A stretch of 64,000 bases of DNA from Lewinella sp050633125 (GCF_050633125.1 NZ_JBOEFX010000018.1:62001-126000); one strand, 5' to 3'. Positions 45,279-55,350 are shown, numbered from the stretch's first letter. The notes: generated by a model not told the origin, from the letters alone. Numbers and translations: made by a program.

Positions 45279-46370
45279 TTATGTTACCTTTTCTTCTATC
45301 TGATTAGCTAATAATGCTAGATACTGCTTGCCAATTGCATCAGCACTTAGCCTTGCACTAATATTCCTTGCCTCATTACCTATATCTAGTCTCAATTCAT
45401 CATCCTCAATTAATTTTGATAACACCTCGGTTAAGTCCAGTTTGTTGTCCTTTACAACAATTAGATCTTTCCCATTTTCGCCAATGCCCTCATATGGAAT
45501 AGTATCAAAACATACTGACGGCAAGCCATATGCCATCGCTTCACAAAGCGCATTTGGAAATCCCTCTAAAACAGAAGGAAGAACAAAAATAGAAGCTTGG
45601 CTATAATAGTTGTCCACATTATTGACTTGTCCTGTAAACTTAACCATAGATTCGATTTGCAGCTTTTTTGTTAAGCTTTTCATATCTTCTAGCATGGGAC
45701 CGGATCCACACATAACAAGCTTAAAGGATTTCTTATTCTTGATTTTGGAATAGGCTCTTATTAGTTTTTCAGGTGCCTTTTCCCAGGCAAAACGCCCCAT
45801 ATACAATATAATTTCTTTTCTTTCTACTTTTTCCTTTTTGATGTCTCTTAGCATATTTGGAATAACCACTATATTCAACCTTCCTTTGAATAGTTTTTTA
45901 TTCCAATTCTTTGCCCTGGTTGTTTGTGCAATTAAAGTTTGTGCCTTAGGGTACGTTACCTTTTTTAATAATTTTAAAAACCTGGGATATCCAAAATCAG
46001 GACTTGTTCTATCGGAAACATGAATTTTTTTTGGCAAGCCAAAGCAAGCTATGATTACCAAAGGATTAAAAGTCTCACCAAAAGAAATAACATTTACTGT
46101 AGCATTTTTTGAAATATGAAAACGCAAGTATTTGATAACTTTCCAATAATAGAAAGGAAGTAGCAACCTATTTGGTCGATAACTAAATTCAGGAGTTATT
46201 ATTTTTATTCTTTCGTCAGTTTGATAAAAAACTTCTTCCTTCTTGCAGGATATCAAAGTCACCTTGTATCCCTGTTTAACAAACCAATTACCTAAATTAG
46301 TTAAAGCTCTTTGTATACCTCCTATGCCTAGTTTTGGCGAAACTAAAATTATTGACCTCGAACTATCCAT
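45279..46370 (-). CDS. Glycosyltransferase family 4 protein
   Basis: A 363-residue GT-B enzyme. The acceptor domain starts SPKLGIGGIQRALTNLG and the donor domain ILYMGRFAWEKAPEKLI; the E-x7-E motif region is LPSVLEGFPNALCEAMAYGLPSV. It overlaps the upstream ATP-grasp gene by 8 bp and leads directly into a deacetylase-like gene. Confidence 0.9.
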   Translation of the reverse strand: MDSSRSIILVSPKLGIGGIQRALTNLGNWFVKQGYKVTLISCKKEEVFYQTDERIKIITPEFSYRPNRLLLPFYYWKVIKYLRFHISKNATVNVISFGETFNPLVIIACFGLPKKIHVSDRTSPDFGYPRFLKLLKKVTYPKAQTLIAQTTRAKNWNKKLFKGRLNIVVIPNMLRDIKKEKVERKEIILYMGRFAWEKAPEKLIRAYSKIKNKKSFKLVMCGSGPMLEDMKSLTKKLQIESMVKFTGQVNNVDNYYSQASIFVLPSVLEGFPNALCEAMAYGLPSVCFDTIPYEGIGENGKDLIVVKDNKLDLTEVLSKLIEDDELRLDIGNEARNISARLSADAIGKQYLALLANQIEEKVT

Positions 46371-47385
46371 TAGTTAAAAAGCTCGATTTGAGGTTTTCAA
46401 TAATCCAATCATAAAAATGAACAGGCCCAGAATGCCAATTCATATTGCTATCCCAGTAGCCTGGACATTTATAATATCCTTCTTTCCTAAAACCATAACT
46501 AATCTCAACAACTAAAGGCTCATCACCTCGGTAAACAAAGTCAAACGCAATGCATTGGCTCTTCAATTTAGTCGATAGATTAAATGCGAGTTTAATTAAA
46601 CTATCCGGAAAAACCGATTTATCATATTCAATATAACCACTTCCACTTGCCCTGAAATCACCAGGCCTGTTAAACCTCTTGATTGCAAACGCTTTATCAC
46701 CAATTACTATCACCCGAAAATCTGCCTCATTATTGGGAATAAACTCCTGCAAATAAACGTATCCCCACGCTTTACCTCTTGACTTTTCATATCTAACAGG
46801 AATAATCAAATGCGCAATAGCCTTAAGAACATCTATATTAGTTTTTGATCCCAGTCGATATCTCCTAAGTGTTTCTTTTATCCCATCCCATGCATCATAG
46901 TCTCTAACTCCCCTTCCAAGCATTTTTTTTCCAAGATTGATTAACTCCTTTGACGAATCAATCAATTTTACATTCCTACTTCCTGAACCTCCACGAAGCT
47001 TCCAAACTATAGGGTATGTAGTTTTTTCAGCAAATTTTTTCAAGGAGTCTAGATCATAAAACACATAACTCTTAGGTGTTGCTATATTTAAACTCTCAAA
47101 CAGATATTTCTGGGCTACCTTATCATCAAAATGCCAAGCTGTATAGTGGTTTGGAAAAACTAACTTCCCAGATTGTTCTATTGCTTCAAGTAAAGGTCGA
47201 GCCATAATGTTGTCAATTGGCTCAGATTGTTGGTAATGCCAAAGCAACACGTCGAAGTTATTAATTCGCTGAACGATATTGGAATCATAGCAGTTTACTA
47301 TTGCATAGTCCATATTGTTCCGCTCCAGGTACTCAATCCATTTAGAAGCAAATGAACCTTTATTATTATGGACAGCTATTCGCAT
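46363..47385 (-). CDS. ATP-grasp domain protein (RimK-like)
   Basis: A 340-residue ligase-like protein. The N-terminal part (about 1-100) resembles a pre-ATP-grasp domain. The ATP-grasp core has PIVWKLRGGSGSRNVKLI, YLQEFIPNNEADFRVIVIGDKAFAIKR and the Mg-binding IAFDFVYRGDEPLVVEISYGF. Enzymes of this fold form amide bonds with ATP through acyl phosphates. Next to CapA it may link an amino acid or peptide to a sugar; this is inference. It is separated from CapA by 44 bp. Confidence 0.82.
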   Translation of the reverse strand: MRIAVHNNKGSFASKWIEYLERNNMDYAIVNCYDSNIVQRINNFDVLLWHYQQSEPIDNIMARPLLEAIEQSGKLVFPNHYTAWHFDDKVAQKYLFESLNIATPKSYVFYDLDSLKKFAEKTTYPIVWKLRGGSGSRNVKLIDSSKELINLGKKMLGRGVRDYDAWDGIKETLRRYRLGSKTNIDVLKAIAHLIIPVRYEKSRGKAWGYVYLQEFIPNNEADFRVIVIGDKAFAIKRFNRPGDFRASGSGYIEYDKSVFPDSLIKLAFNLSTKLKSQCIAFDFVYRGDEPLVVEISYGFRKEGYYKCPGYWDSNMNWHSGPVHFYDWIIENLKSSFLTNG

Positions 47386-47429
47386 TAATTCAAGGTGGTT
47401 TATTAATTAAGAAATGACTGCATCTTGGC

Positions 47430-48581
47430 TTAGCGTGTTGACTCTTGCTCCATCAATGTTACTTTTAGAATGTCGTTATGTGATTCACATCTGCAAAGGT
47501 TCAAAATCAATCTTTTCTTTGATGCACTTAATAAGTTGGGCAACAGGCCTTTCTTAAATAAAGACACCATCCTGCCCATATATGGATTTAAAAACGAATT
47601 ATATTGAAGTCTCTTTTTTCTAGCAAATTCCTTAAAACAATCATCCAATCGCATATCATCGCGAATAATATCATTATAGGAATGAAGTTTAGCCATAAAA
47701 TCTAGATATACATTGCCCTCCATTAAAGAAAGGCCATTCTTGTTTCCAAAATCTTGTATAAAGGGTAGGATCTTAAAATCTATAGTATCCTCCTTGAGGT
47801 TTAGCCCTACTGCTAATCCATGATACCAATCCGGAGACTTTTTCTTTGTAGAATCAAAGACGAAATTACCTAGGCTATAAAAAACAGGACTATTTTTGTA
47901 AACCTCAAAACCACTTGCAACGTGCGTATGATGTGCAACAACTGCGTCTGCTCCGCAATCTACAAAATACCTAAACAAGCGCTTAATTCTGGGACTCGGT
48001 AATGGGTAGTATTCGTTGCCTCCGTGATATATTACAATTGTTTTGTCAACAATGCCCCTTAATGTAGATATTTGATAGTAAGCATTTACTTCGTTAATCC
48101 CATTTGCTGACGCTAATGAATTAGGTGAATTTATCCATTCATTTTCGCAAATATTAATGATTCCAAGTTTATAATTGCCTACAGTTTCAATGAACGGCTT
48201 ATCTATATGCGATTGCTGGATATCGGCCCCCACATGACGAATATTGTGCTTCGTTAATCCGTTTATTGTAGCAGTTACTCCAGCTTCCCCGTAATCCATA
48301 ATGTGATTATTCGCCAAAGTAACTAAATTAAAGCCTGCATTTTCTAGCAATGGAAGGACCTCTTTGCCCATCCTAAGTGAAGGACCAGTCTTGGGTAGTT
48401 TCCGCCCTGCACTGCATACAGGAGCTTCCAAATTTAAGACACCAATTTTTGAGTTTTTGATATACGTACTTAGATCACCAAAAACACTTTGAGGTATTTT
48501 AGAATCTAATATATCTGGCACCCTACTACCAGAATATGGACCAACATAAAAATCTCCACATAAAAAGATATCGTATCCCAT
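47430..48581 (-). CDS. CapA family protein (metallophosphatase-like)
   Basis: A 383-residue calcineurin-like fold protein with the CapA/PgsA signatures CGDFYVGPYSG (Asp10), LNLEAPVC, TLANNHIMDYGEAG, VIYHGGNEYYPLP, AHHTHVASGFE and FYSLGNFVFDS. No signal peptide or membrane anchor is seen, unlike Bacillus CapA, so it likely acts in the cytoplasm. Members near ATP-grasp genes may take part in attaching amino acids to polysaccharide. It lies 5 bp after the deacetylase-like gene. Confidence 0.88.
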   Translation of the reverse strand: MGYDIFLCGDFYVGPYSGSRVPDILDSKIPQSVFGDLSTYIKNSKIGVLNLEAPVCSAGRKLPKTGPSLRMGKEVLPLLENAGFNLVTLANNHIMDYGEAGVTATINGLTKHNIRHVGADIQQSHIDKPFIETVGNYKLGIINICENEWINSPNSLASANGINEVNAYYQISTLRGIVDKTIVIYHGGNEYYPLPSPRIKRLFRYFVDCGADAVVAHHTHVASGFEVYKNSPVFYSLGNFVFDSTKKKSPDWYHGLAVGLNLKEDTIDFKILPFIQDFGNKNGLSLMEGNVYLDFMAKLHSYNDIIRDDMRLDDCFKEFARKKRLQYNSFLNPYMGRMVSLFKKGLLPNLLSASKKRLILNLCRCESHNDILKVTLMEQESTR

Positions 48582-48586
48582 TAAAC

Positions 48587-49723
48587 TTATGCTTGTGAGC
48601 TAATATAGTCCCCTAATTTCTCCGAAGAAACAAACTCAATATCAGGATAACGTTCTATAAGCCCAGTCAAGATAGCTGAAAAATTTTGTAGATTTCGCTC
48701 CCGATTTTGCCTTTGAATACCTCCCATGAAATTAAGTCTATGAGAAGAAATAACGAGTGGAGCTCCAAAGGCAAAGGCAATATAGGCATCACTTAGTATC
48801 TTTTTTTTCCAATTAACCTGCCCCTTTACAGAAGGCTCAAAAGCAGAATTGCGTACCAAATAGAACTGCCCATACTTATTCTGTTCACCCATACAATGAC
48901 GATCAACTCTATAATTGTCACCTAATGGTACTTTCTGAGCCCTGGCCCCTTGTATATACCTTATTCCATTTGCTAGCATCATTGATTCATGAGCCTGATG
49001 CCATGTGTAGTTTGGAGCTATAAATGACCTGGATGTAAAACCAAATTCTTCCTTGAACAGTTCTGCTCCATCTTTCATCCAAGACCGATGCCTTTGAAGT
49101 TCATCTTCTTCAACAAAATCCAAAGCTGCTAGATAAGTTTTCCTTGGCTTTGCTGCAATATTAGTACTCAAGCCGTATACATTGTTGTTGAAAGCTATAG
49201 TAGTATCTTGAACCTTACACTTTAAGTCAGAAAGCCAATTGTTTTGATTCACGTGATTTAAACCATGCAGCTGAGGGTACAAATAACCTTCTTCAACAAC
49301 CTGTTTAAACATTTCTAAACCCTCCGTATTCCCATTGTAGTAATCATGACTTTGCCGCAGATTCAGTTCTGAAAACTTCTGAAAGGTTGATTCCTCTATT
49401 TTTAAAAAATCAGGATTACTCATCACTACATTTGCAGTAATAACCACTCTTTTTCGGATTTTTTTTTCGAGCTTATTGAGGGTGTCTCTGAGTCGTAGTA
49501 TGTCCTCCGTACTTTCTAGATTGTCTAATCTATTATATGGGCATTTGTCAACTCTAATTCGATTTTCCAGTAGCGTTTCATAAGTAATTAGATTCGGCAT
49601 TCTTACAGACCCCCAATCATCTGATTCAATAACACAAAATTTCCTATTACTCTTAAATCCAAGATAATTTAAGTAGGCTGTCGAAAATATGGTTTTTAAT
49701 TTACCTAAAGGTGATCTCTTCAT
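48587..49723 (-). CDS. Polysaccharide deacetylase-like protein, copy 2
   Basis: A 378-residue paralogue of the protein at 44151-45275. Shared landmarks are VIESDDWGSVRMP (Asp35-Asp36), His153-x3-His157 in PQLHGLNHV, SHRLNFMGGIQRQNRERN and YPDIEFVSSEKL. No signal peptide is present. The two copies border CapA, ATP-grasp and a GT4 gene and have clearly diverged, suggesting two different substrates or a heteromeric pair. Confidence 0.78.
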   Translation of the reverse strand: MKRSPLGKLKTIFSTAYLNYLGFKSNRKFCVIESDDWGSVRMPNLITYETLLENRIRVDKCPYNRLDNLESTEDILRLRDTLNKLEKKIRKRVVITANVVMSNPDFLKIEESTFQKFSELNLRQSHDYYNGNTEGLEMFKQVVEEGYLYPQLHGLNHVNQNNWLSDLKCKVQDTTIAFNNNVYGLSTNIAAKPRKTYLAALDFVEEDELQRHRSWMKDGAELFKEEFGFTSRSFIAPNYTWHQAHESMMLANGIRYIQGARAQKVPLGDNYRVDRHCMGEQNKYGQFYLVRNSAFEPSVKGQVNWKKKILSDAYIAFAFGAPLVISSHRLNFMGGIQRQNRERNLQNFSAILTGLIERYPDIEFVSSEKLGDYISSQA

Positions 49724-49820
49724 TAGTTTATTCCATTATCGGTGGACAAGGAGTATACATCTGATTCTACGCAAAGACATAATTTTAAAGGCCAATTTTA
49801 GTAGCAGTAAGTAGATGAAT

Positions 49821-51062
49821 TCAGAATATCGCTTTTAGCACATCATTAAGAGATAAATTCTCTCCAATAGTAAAGATTGCGAATAGTGGGTTACCTAAAA
49901 CTGTAGTTACACTGAAAGCATAAAAACCTACCCTGATCGAAACAATGATGAACAACAGCAATGCCGGATAAGAAATCTTAATAACACGTTCCATTAAACG
50001 GTCTTTAACACTATTCTGTAGGTAAATGGAGAGGATTACCAATGATAGCAAACTAGCCAGAGACAAGAACCGCCCGCCCGAAGGAAGGGTTGATAAAATG
50101 TTACTTACAGCAAAAAACAGGTAGGTAAAAGATAAAACACCAAGGAGTTTCCTATTGGCAACTAAAACTCTTCTGAGTCTGAAATACAGTACGGTTAAAA
50201 ACACGGCCAAACTCCAGTGCAAAACTGGATTGTACAAGACCGCATACCAGCGCTTATCAGCACTCAGAAGTTCACGGTCTTGAAAGGCAGAAATGGCCTC
50301 CTGATCCCGATAACCTTCACTGCGTTCAACAAAACTCTCCGGTAAGTAGTTATCTGCAAGTTGATTGAATTGGTTAATATCTAATTCTTTAATAAAAAAA
50401 GATCCCAGAAAAGCAACGAAGTACAAATTGTAACGGTTGCCCAACACCATATATCCCAAAAGGATCAGAACAGGAACCAAAAACGCAAAATGAAAAAGCC
50501 ACGGAGAGATAAAACACCAAAACAATTTCCTTTTTTTGCCATCGTACAGATACGGGAGTAGTCCGTACAAAAATGCATGCGAAGCCGTGTAAAAACGGAA
50601 TCCATTAATATTCCAAATGGGTAATATTAGAAACAAACAAGTTATTAATAACACAACAATTCCGCGCAGCCTACTGCCTCTTAATCTTTCATAAACGAAC
50701 CAGATATTTCGAGAAAAAAAATAGCCATAAATCACCCCAAAAATGATAACAAGATAGTAACCGTTTGGGGTGAATCTAGAAACAAATATGGTAAGAAAAG
50801 TGCGCGCTACATCTACTTCTCGCGAGTTTTTAAAGTACTCGATGGCATCCCACCCCCCCATAGACTGGCCGTACAACTGCTCTACCCAAAGCATATAACG
50901 ATTAATATCAGCTCCTTGCGTTTCCAGTCCCACCGAAAAGGTCATGGAAAAGAAAACCGTAAAGGCCCAGAGGATATTCTTTACATATACCTGGTTGTAG
51001 TTGTACAATGCATACAAAAACGTAAAAAAGGGATTAATAAAAAAGGCAGTCCAAATCATCAA
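49821..51062 (-). CDS. EpsG family polymerase (Wzy-like)
   Basis: A 413-residue membrane protein with about 10-11 helices and a long central loop near 215-265 (EGYRDQEAISAFQDRELL). The early ETQGADINRYMLWVEQLYG segment is typical of EpsG-type polymerases. It should polymerise lipid-linked repeat units on the periplasmic side. It overlaps the upstream glycosyltransferase by 4 bp. Confidence 0.85.
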   Translation of the reverse strand: MMIWTAFFINPFFTFLYALYNYNQVYVKNILWAFTVFFSMTFSVGLETQGADINRYMLWVEQLYGQSMGGWDAIEYFKNSREVDVARTFLTIFVSRFTPNGYYLVIIFGVIYGYFFSRNIWFVYERLRGSRLRGIVVLLITCLFLILPIWNINGFRFYTASHAFLYGLLPYLYDGKKRKLFWCFISPWLFHFAFLVPVLILLGYMVLGNRYNLYFVAFLGSFFIKELDINQFNQLADNYLPESFVERSEGYRDQEAISAFQDRELLSADKRWYAVLYNPVLHWSLAVFLTVLYFRLRRVLVANRKLLGVLSFTYLFFAVSNILSTLPSGGRFLSLASLLSLVILSIYLQNSVKDRLMERVIKISYPALLLFIIVSIRVGFYAFSVTTVLGNPLFAIFTIGENLSLNDVLKAIF

Positions 51063-52171
51063 TCGAGTGCCAAAAATTTCTGAGCAACATTTTCAATTCG
51101 GTAGCGATCAAAATTTTCATCAACAAATTGCCCTCGGTAATTCCCTACAAGAAATTCTCTGATGGTTTCTGTTGGCAAATGACTTTGCTCATACGATAAT
51201 ATGGGGCGGCCACTTATACGGTAGTCAATCAATTTTGTCGGTACAGCATTAATTATTCCTCCCGTCCGATCTGTATTTACGTTTACCAGAAAATCAGCTT
51301 TCGTAAGTTCGACCAGTAGTTGCTCGCGAGGGATATAATCTCGCAAAAAGATTCGCTTACCAATCAGTGCCTTGAAAGAATTAAATTGATGATGATTTTT
51401 TGCGTAGAGAATAAATCGGTATTCTACCTGCTCGCTTTCCAGAAATTCAATCAAAGAGAAAGGATCACGATGTCCCGGGATAACGGCTCCACTGTAGATA
51501 AAAGTAGGGATTGGATGCGGTTGGTATTCATATGCTTGCGCCTGAGAGAACCTAAAACCTTGTGGAATCACCCGGAACTTATCCAGGTAAGTACGATTAA
51601 AAAGGTCTTTCATTTCCTCGAATGGTACTGTTATATAGTCCGCTTTTTTAAGGAAATTGTTTTCGAAATAATGAAAATAGAACGGTTTGCGAAAGGTATC
51701 ATGCCGATTGTACATAAAAGGATCTCCACAGTCTGCCACCCATACCTTAGCTGGGTTATTGGCAGACCTCCCCAATCGCCATACCGACGCAACGCCCCAA
51801 TGAATGGGGTGCGGAACCGCTACTGATATCAGAAGATCGTATCCTGACTGCCGCTTCAATGCTCTTCTAACTTGAAAGTAAAACTGAATATGCGGATACT
51901 CGAAAAACAATTGTAGAAATCGATTTCTGATCCGCATAAGCCAATGAGTGATTCCCCTGGCTGGAAGCGGAGCAAAATAAGTTCGGCGGCCTAAGTTCTG
52001 GATACGAATAGTATGGGTCTGCTCAAACTGATTATGTACTTCATTATTTCTTGGTGTCAGCACGGTAACTTCGTGTCCCTGACGAGCAAATTCTTTTGCT
52101 AATTCCGTACTACGGAAAGAACGGGGTGCCTGAATGGGATAAAAACTACCACAAATAATTAATATTCGCAT
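51059..52171 (-). CDS. Glycosyltransferase, GT4-like
   Basis: 370 residues from ATG 52171 (an upstream ATG at 52219 adds 16 residues and would overlap the epimerase gene; the second start gives the normal MRILIICGSFYPIQAPRS end). GT-B fold with EFARQGHEVTVLTPR, WVADCGDPFMYN and TFIYSGAVIPGHRDP; the donor loop includes PTKLIDYRISGRPIL. The transferred sugar is unknown. It overlaps the EpsG gene by 4 bp. Confidence 0.86.
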   Translation of the reverse strand: MRILIICGSFYPIQAPRSFRSTELAKEFARQGHEVTVLTPRNNEVHNQFEQTHTIRIQNLGRRTYFAPLPARGITHWLMRIRNRFLQLFFEYPHIQFYFQVRRALKRQSGYDLLISVAVPHPIHWGVASVWRLGRSANNPAKVWVADCGDPFMYNRHDTFRKPFYFHYFENNFLKKADYITVPFEEMKDLFNRTYLDKFRVIPQGFRFSQAQAYEYQPHPIPTFIYSGAVIPGHRDPFSLIEFLESEQVEYRFILYAKNHHQFNSFKALIGKRIFLRDYIPREQLLVELTKADFLVNVNTDRTGGIINAVPTKLIDYRISGRPILSYEQSHLPTETIREFLVGNYRGQFVDENFDRYRIENVAQKFLALD

Positions 52172-52205
52172 ATTTGCCTTAAAAGTTATATTGCAAGCAG
52201 GTAAT

Positions 52206-53288
52206 CTATGGCGTTTCAAGCAAAGCTTTTACGATTAGCTGTGCTGCATTACCATCTCCATAGAATTTTTGATCGAAAAGAAAATCGCGGTTCTCAATCT
52301 CCCTTAATGCTTTTCGCATTTTATCAACATTCGTTCCTACTACATAATTAAAACCATGTTCTACCAACTCAGACCACTCTGTTTCCTCTCTCATAGTTAT
52401 ACAAGGTACCTGGTGAAAATAGGCTTCTTTTTGAACCCCTCCACTGTCAGTAATAATAAATAGGGCATTGGTTTCTAGTAGAACCATTTCCACGTAACCT
52501 ACTGGTGATATAGCTCTAACATTATCTGGTAGATGGATTTGAAACTTAGAAAGAGCATTTTTTGTCCGTGGATGCAACGGAAAGATAATCTTATGGTTAA
52601 CTTCTGACAATCGATCCATAACCTCAGACAATTGCTCCGCAGTATCAGTATTTTCTGCCCGATGGATGGTTGCTAAAACATATCCCTGTGGAGTTGCCCC
52701 CCATTTCTCTATACCTTGCCCCGAGTTGCTAATTCTTTCTCTAAACATAAGAGCTACATCATACATAATGTCTCCTGACCACCTAACCTTATCGTTTGGA
52801 ATTCCCTCCTTTTCTAAATTCCTCGCAGCTCCTTTGGAAGGCACAAATAACACATCAGAACTATGGTCCGTTAAAATGCGATTTATCTCTTCTGGCATCT
52901 TTCGATTGAAGGAGCGTAAGCCTGCCTCTATATGGGCTACAGGAATATGTAACTTAACTGCAGCCAATGCAGCAGCCAACGTGGAATCTGTATCACCGAA
53001 AACAACCACCCAACTGGGTTTTACATCTAGGAGAACTTCTTCAATTTGCTCAATCATCCTCCCTGTGTTTTGCCCATGGGTTCCTCCTCCTATACCTAGA
53101 TTAATATTAGGTGATGGAATTGCAAGTTCTCGGAAGAAAATATTTGACATATTGTCATCATAATGCTGACCAGTATGCACAATAAAGTGCTCAACATCTT
53201 CATGCATCAAAAGCTCTTGATGAAAAGCAGCTAATTTTACAAATTGCGGCCTGGCTCCAATAACTGTTAGTATAGTGTATGCTGACAT
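52206..53288 (-). CDS. wecB: UDP-N-acetylglucosamine 2-epimerase (non-hydrolysing)
   Basis: A 360-residue GT-B-fold epimerase interconverting UDP-GlcNAc and UDP-ManNAc, or the corresponding uronic acid/diacetamido forms. Signature residues are IGARPQFVK (10-18), HTGQHYDDNMS (38-48), Asp99 (FGDTDST), Glu121 in HIEAGLRSFNR, Glu133/134 in MPEEINR and the IHRAEN loop. Several paralogous families (WbpI-like) share these motifs, so the substrate depends on context: WbpA-like and WbpB-like genes lie upstream in the locus. Confidence 0.88.
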   Translation of the reverse strand: MSAYTILTVIGARPQFVKLAAFHQELLMHEDVEHFIVHTGQHYDDNMSNIFFRELAIPSPNINLGIGGGTHGQNTGRMIEQIEEVLLDVKPSWVVVFGDTDSTLAAALAAVKLHIPVAHIEAGLRSFNRKMPEEINRILTDHSSDVLFVPSKGAARNLEKEGIPNDKVRWSGDIMYDVALMFRERISNSGQGIEKWGATPQGYVLATIHRAENTDTAEQLSEVMDRLSEVNHKIIFPLHPRTKNALSKFQIHLPDNVRAISPVGYVEMVLLETNALFIITDSGGVQKEAYFHQVPCITMREETEWSELVEHGFNYVVGTNVDKMRKALREIENRDFLFDQKFYGDGNAAQLIVKALLETP

Positions 53289-53330
53289 TATTAATTATTT
53301 TTCTCTAAAAGTATTCGTTGATGAGTACTG

Positions 53331-53858
53331 TTAATGAGTCAGCTTTCTGATTACTTTTGCTGGATTCCCCCCTATAACCACATTAGACTCAAATGACTTT
53401 GTTACTACAGCACCTGCACCTACTATCACATTATTCCCAAGATTACACGAGGGTAATATAACTGAATTTGCACCTAGCCAACAATTACTCCCGATAACAA
53501 TAGGATCTGCCTTAACATGCATTTTAAAATCATCTAGCTTGTGATTGGCAGATATGATCTTGACGCCTGGTGCTATCATGGTATTATCACCAATAATGAT
53601 CCCCGATATACCTTGAAAGTAGCAATTACCACTCCCCGCCATGTACCTAGCTACTCCTGCTCCTATTTGAATATCACCACTTGCCTGAGAGGTATAATGG
53701 AGCATGAAGTTAACTCCAGAATTCAGTCGACATATTTTTTGAAAAAAAAAGTTCACCAGACGCAATTGTGTACTTGCAGGTGAAAATAGATATTCCAAAA
53801 AATTAGAAGGAATGTTATTTTTCCAGTTACCGTATCGATTTTTTTCCAAAAGCATCAT
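53331..53858 (-). CDS. Hexapeptide-repeat acyltransferase
   Basis: A 175-residue left-handed beta-helix acyltransferase with repeated [LIV]-G-x4 units (IGAGVARYMAGSGN, IGDNTMIAPGVKI, IGSNCWLGANSVIL, NVIVGAGAVVTKS) and a catalytic-type histidine in SANHKLDD. It probably O-acetylates a sugar of the repeat unit. Its start overlaps the Wzx gene by 32 bp. Confidence 0.86.
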   Translation of the reverse strand: MMLLEKNRYGNWKNNIPSNFLEYLFSPASTQLRLVNFFFQKICRLNSGVNFMLHYTSQASGDIQIGAGVARYMAGSGNCYFQGISGIIIGDNTMIAPGVKIISANHKLDDFKMHVKADPIVIGSNCWLGANSVILPSCNLGNNVIVGAGAVVTKSFESNVVIGGNPAKVIRKLTH

Positions 53859-55341
53859 GCAGCTTATTTATTAAAGGCTTGCTTACCCATTTATAGTCTA
53901 TTCCAACAAATGGACTCAATAAGAAAACCGACGTGAAGAAGACTCCCCCTGTAATGAAGAGTCTAACAACAACGGTATAGTGCAACAAGAAAGCTAACGA
54001 TATTTTCATAACCCCAATAATGCAAAGGGCAAATAGAGAGATTTTAAAAAGGCTTGAAAGTGGAATTAATTTTGTCAACGATACTTCAAGAACTTTACCC
54101 GCCCTGAATAGTGCAAGTAATACCAGCAGAATTGTTGTTAAAACGGAAAGGGCCGCGATCGCTATCGGATGACTAACAAAGCTTACCAGCAAACTTCCCA
54201 TTACCCAAATAAATACGGCGCAAACGGTATGAATATATGCATAGTATTTAATTTCTCCCATTGCCATCAATAGCGGAGCAAAGATGATTATATTGAAAAA
54301 ATTAACTCCCATTGCCATCTGAAAATATAAGGCAGACTCACGATAACGTTCTGTATATAGTAACACAACGAAGTCCTCTGCGGTGAAAAGAAAAAAAATC
54401 ACCATAGGATAAATTAGCGTTGCCGATTTTTTGAGGGCACTCTTCCAGAGTCTCAGCAATTCTTCTTTTCCCTCTTTTTCATGTAATATCTTAGAGAACT
54501 GTGGCATCAAAACAAGAGAAGTTGCCCCAGTTATCATACTAACAAAAGGTAGCTGAACAAAGCCATTAGAATATTCAGCAAAAGCTTCTGCTCCGAAATA
54601 TCTACTAATGTAAAATTGGTCTGCAGATCTAATCGCTACGCCTGCAATACTAGCCCCAACAATGGGTAGACTATAAGCAAGAATTTCTTTGAGAGGTAAG
54701 TTCGAGTCTTTAGCATTAATTCCTCGAAAAGGAATCTGCTTAAAAAAAAGGGCCATGATCAATATAAGAACCGAACCTACTATCCATCCATATATTGCCG
54801 ACAGATAGGTGCCACCAAAGATGATAACTGGTACAAGGATGCAGGCCAATAGTACTAGTCTGGATAGTGCGTTATATATTGCAATCAGATAGGTCTTTCG
54901 GTAAGTGGCAAAGATACCTTCTAACCCTAGAGTTGGTAGCAGTAACAAAGGAATTGGCGCGAAAATTCGCAAGCCTGTTGCAACTTCTGAATTATTCAAT
55001 AAATATGCAATGGCATTGCTTCCAAAAAACAGAACAAAAGAGAATACTAAACCACAGATAGCGAGAACCCCCGTAATTTTAACTACAATTTCTTTCCCCT
55101 GAGCCAAAGAAAACCGCGGAAGAAAAAAAGCAAATACTTTTGGTAGTCCCGCAGTGAATAAAATCAAGAGGCTATTATAAATGAAAAGAATCTGCTTATA
55201 CGTACCGTATTCTAGTTTGTCAAAATACCGGGACAAAATCGCGGCACTAATGATCGATAACCCAAAAGAACTCAACGCACCAATTCCCACCCAGAATGCC
55301 TGGAAAAAATTGCTTTGTTTTTCGCCTATCGGTTTGCTCAT
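53827..55341 (-). CDS. Oligosaccharide flippase family protein (Wzx-like)
   Basis: A 504-residue MOP-superfamily membrane protein with about 14 hydrophobic helices. The N-terminal FFQAFWVGIGALSSFGLSII and LSRYFDKLEYGTYKQIL and central IRSADQFYISRYFGAEAFAEY are typical of Wzx. It should flip undecaprenyl-linked repeat units to the periplasmic side. It starts 10 bp after the tyrosine kinase gene. Confidence 0.9.
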   Translation of the reverse strand: MSKPIGEKQSNFFQAFWVGIGALSSFGLSIISAAILSRYFDKLEYGTYKQILFIYNSLLILFTAGLPKVFAFFLPRFSLAQGKEIVVKITGVLAICGLVFSFVLFFGSNAIAYLLNNSEVATGLRIFAPIPLLLLPTLGLEGIFATYRKTYLIAIYNALSRLVLLACILVPVIIFGGTYLSAIYGWIVGSVLILIMALFFKQIPFRGINAKDSNLPLKEILAYSLPIVGASIAGVAIRSADQFYISRYFGAEAFAEYSNGFVQLPFVSMITGATSLVLMPQFSKILHEKEGKEELLRLWKSALKKSATLIYPMVIFFLFTAEDFVVLLYTERYRESALYFQMAMGVNFFNIIIFAPLLMAMGEIKYYAYIHTVCAVFIWVMGSLLVSFVSHPIAIAALSVLTTILLVLLALFRAGKVLEVSLTKLIPLSSLFKISLFALCIIGVMKISLAFLLHYTVVVRLFITGGVFFTSVFLLSPFVGIDYKWVSKPLINKLHDAFGKKSIR

Positions 55342-55350
55342 CGACTCGTT

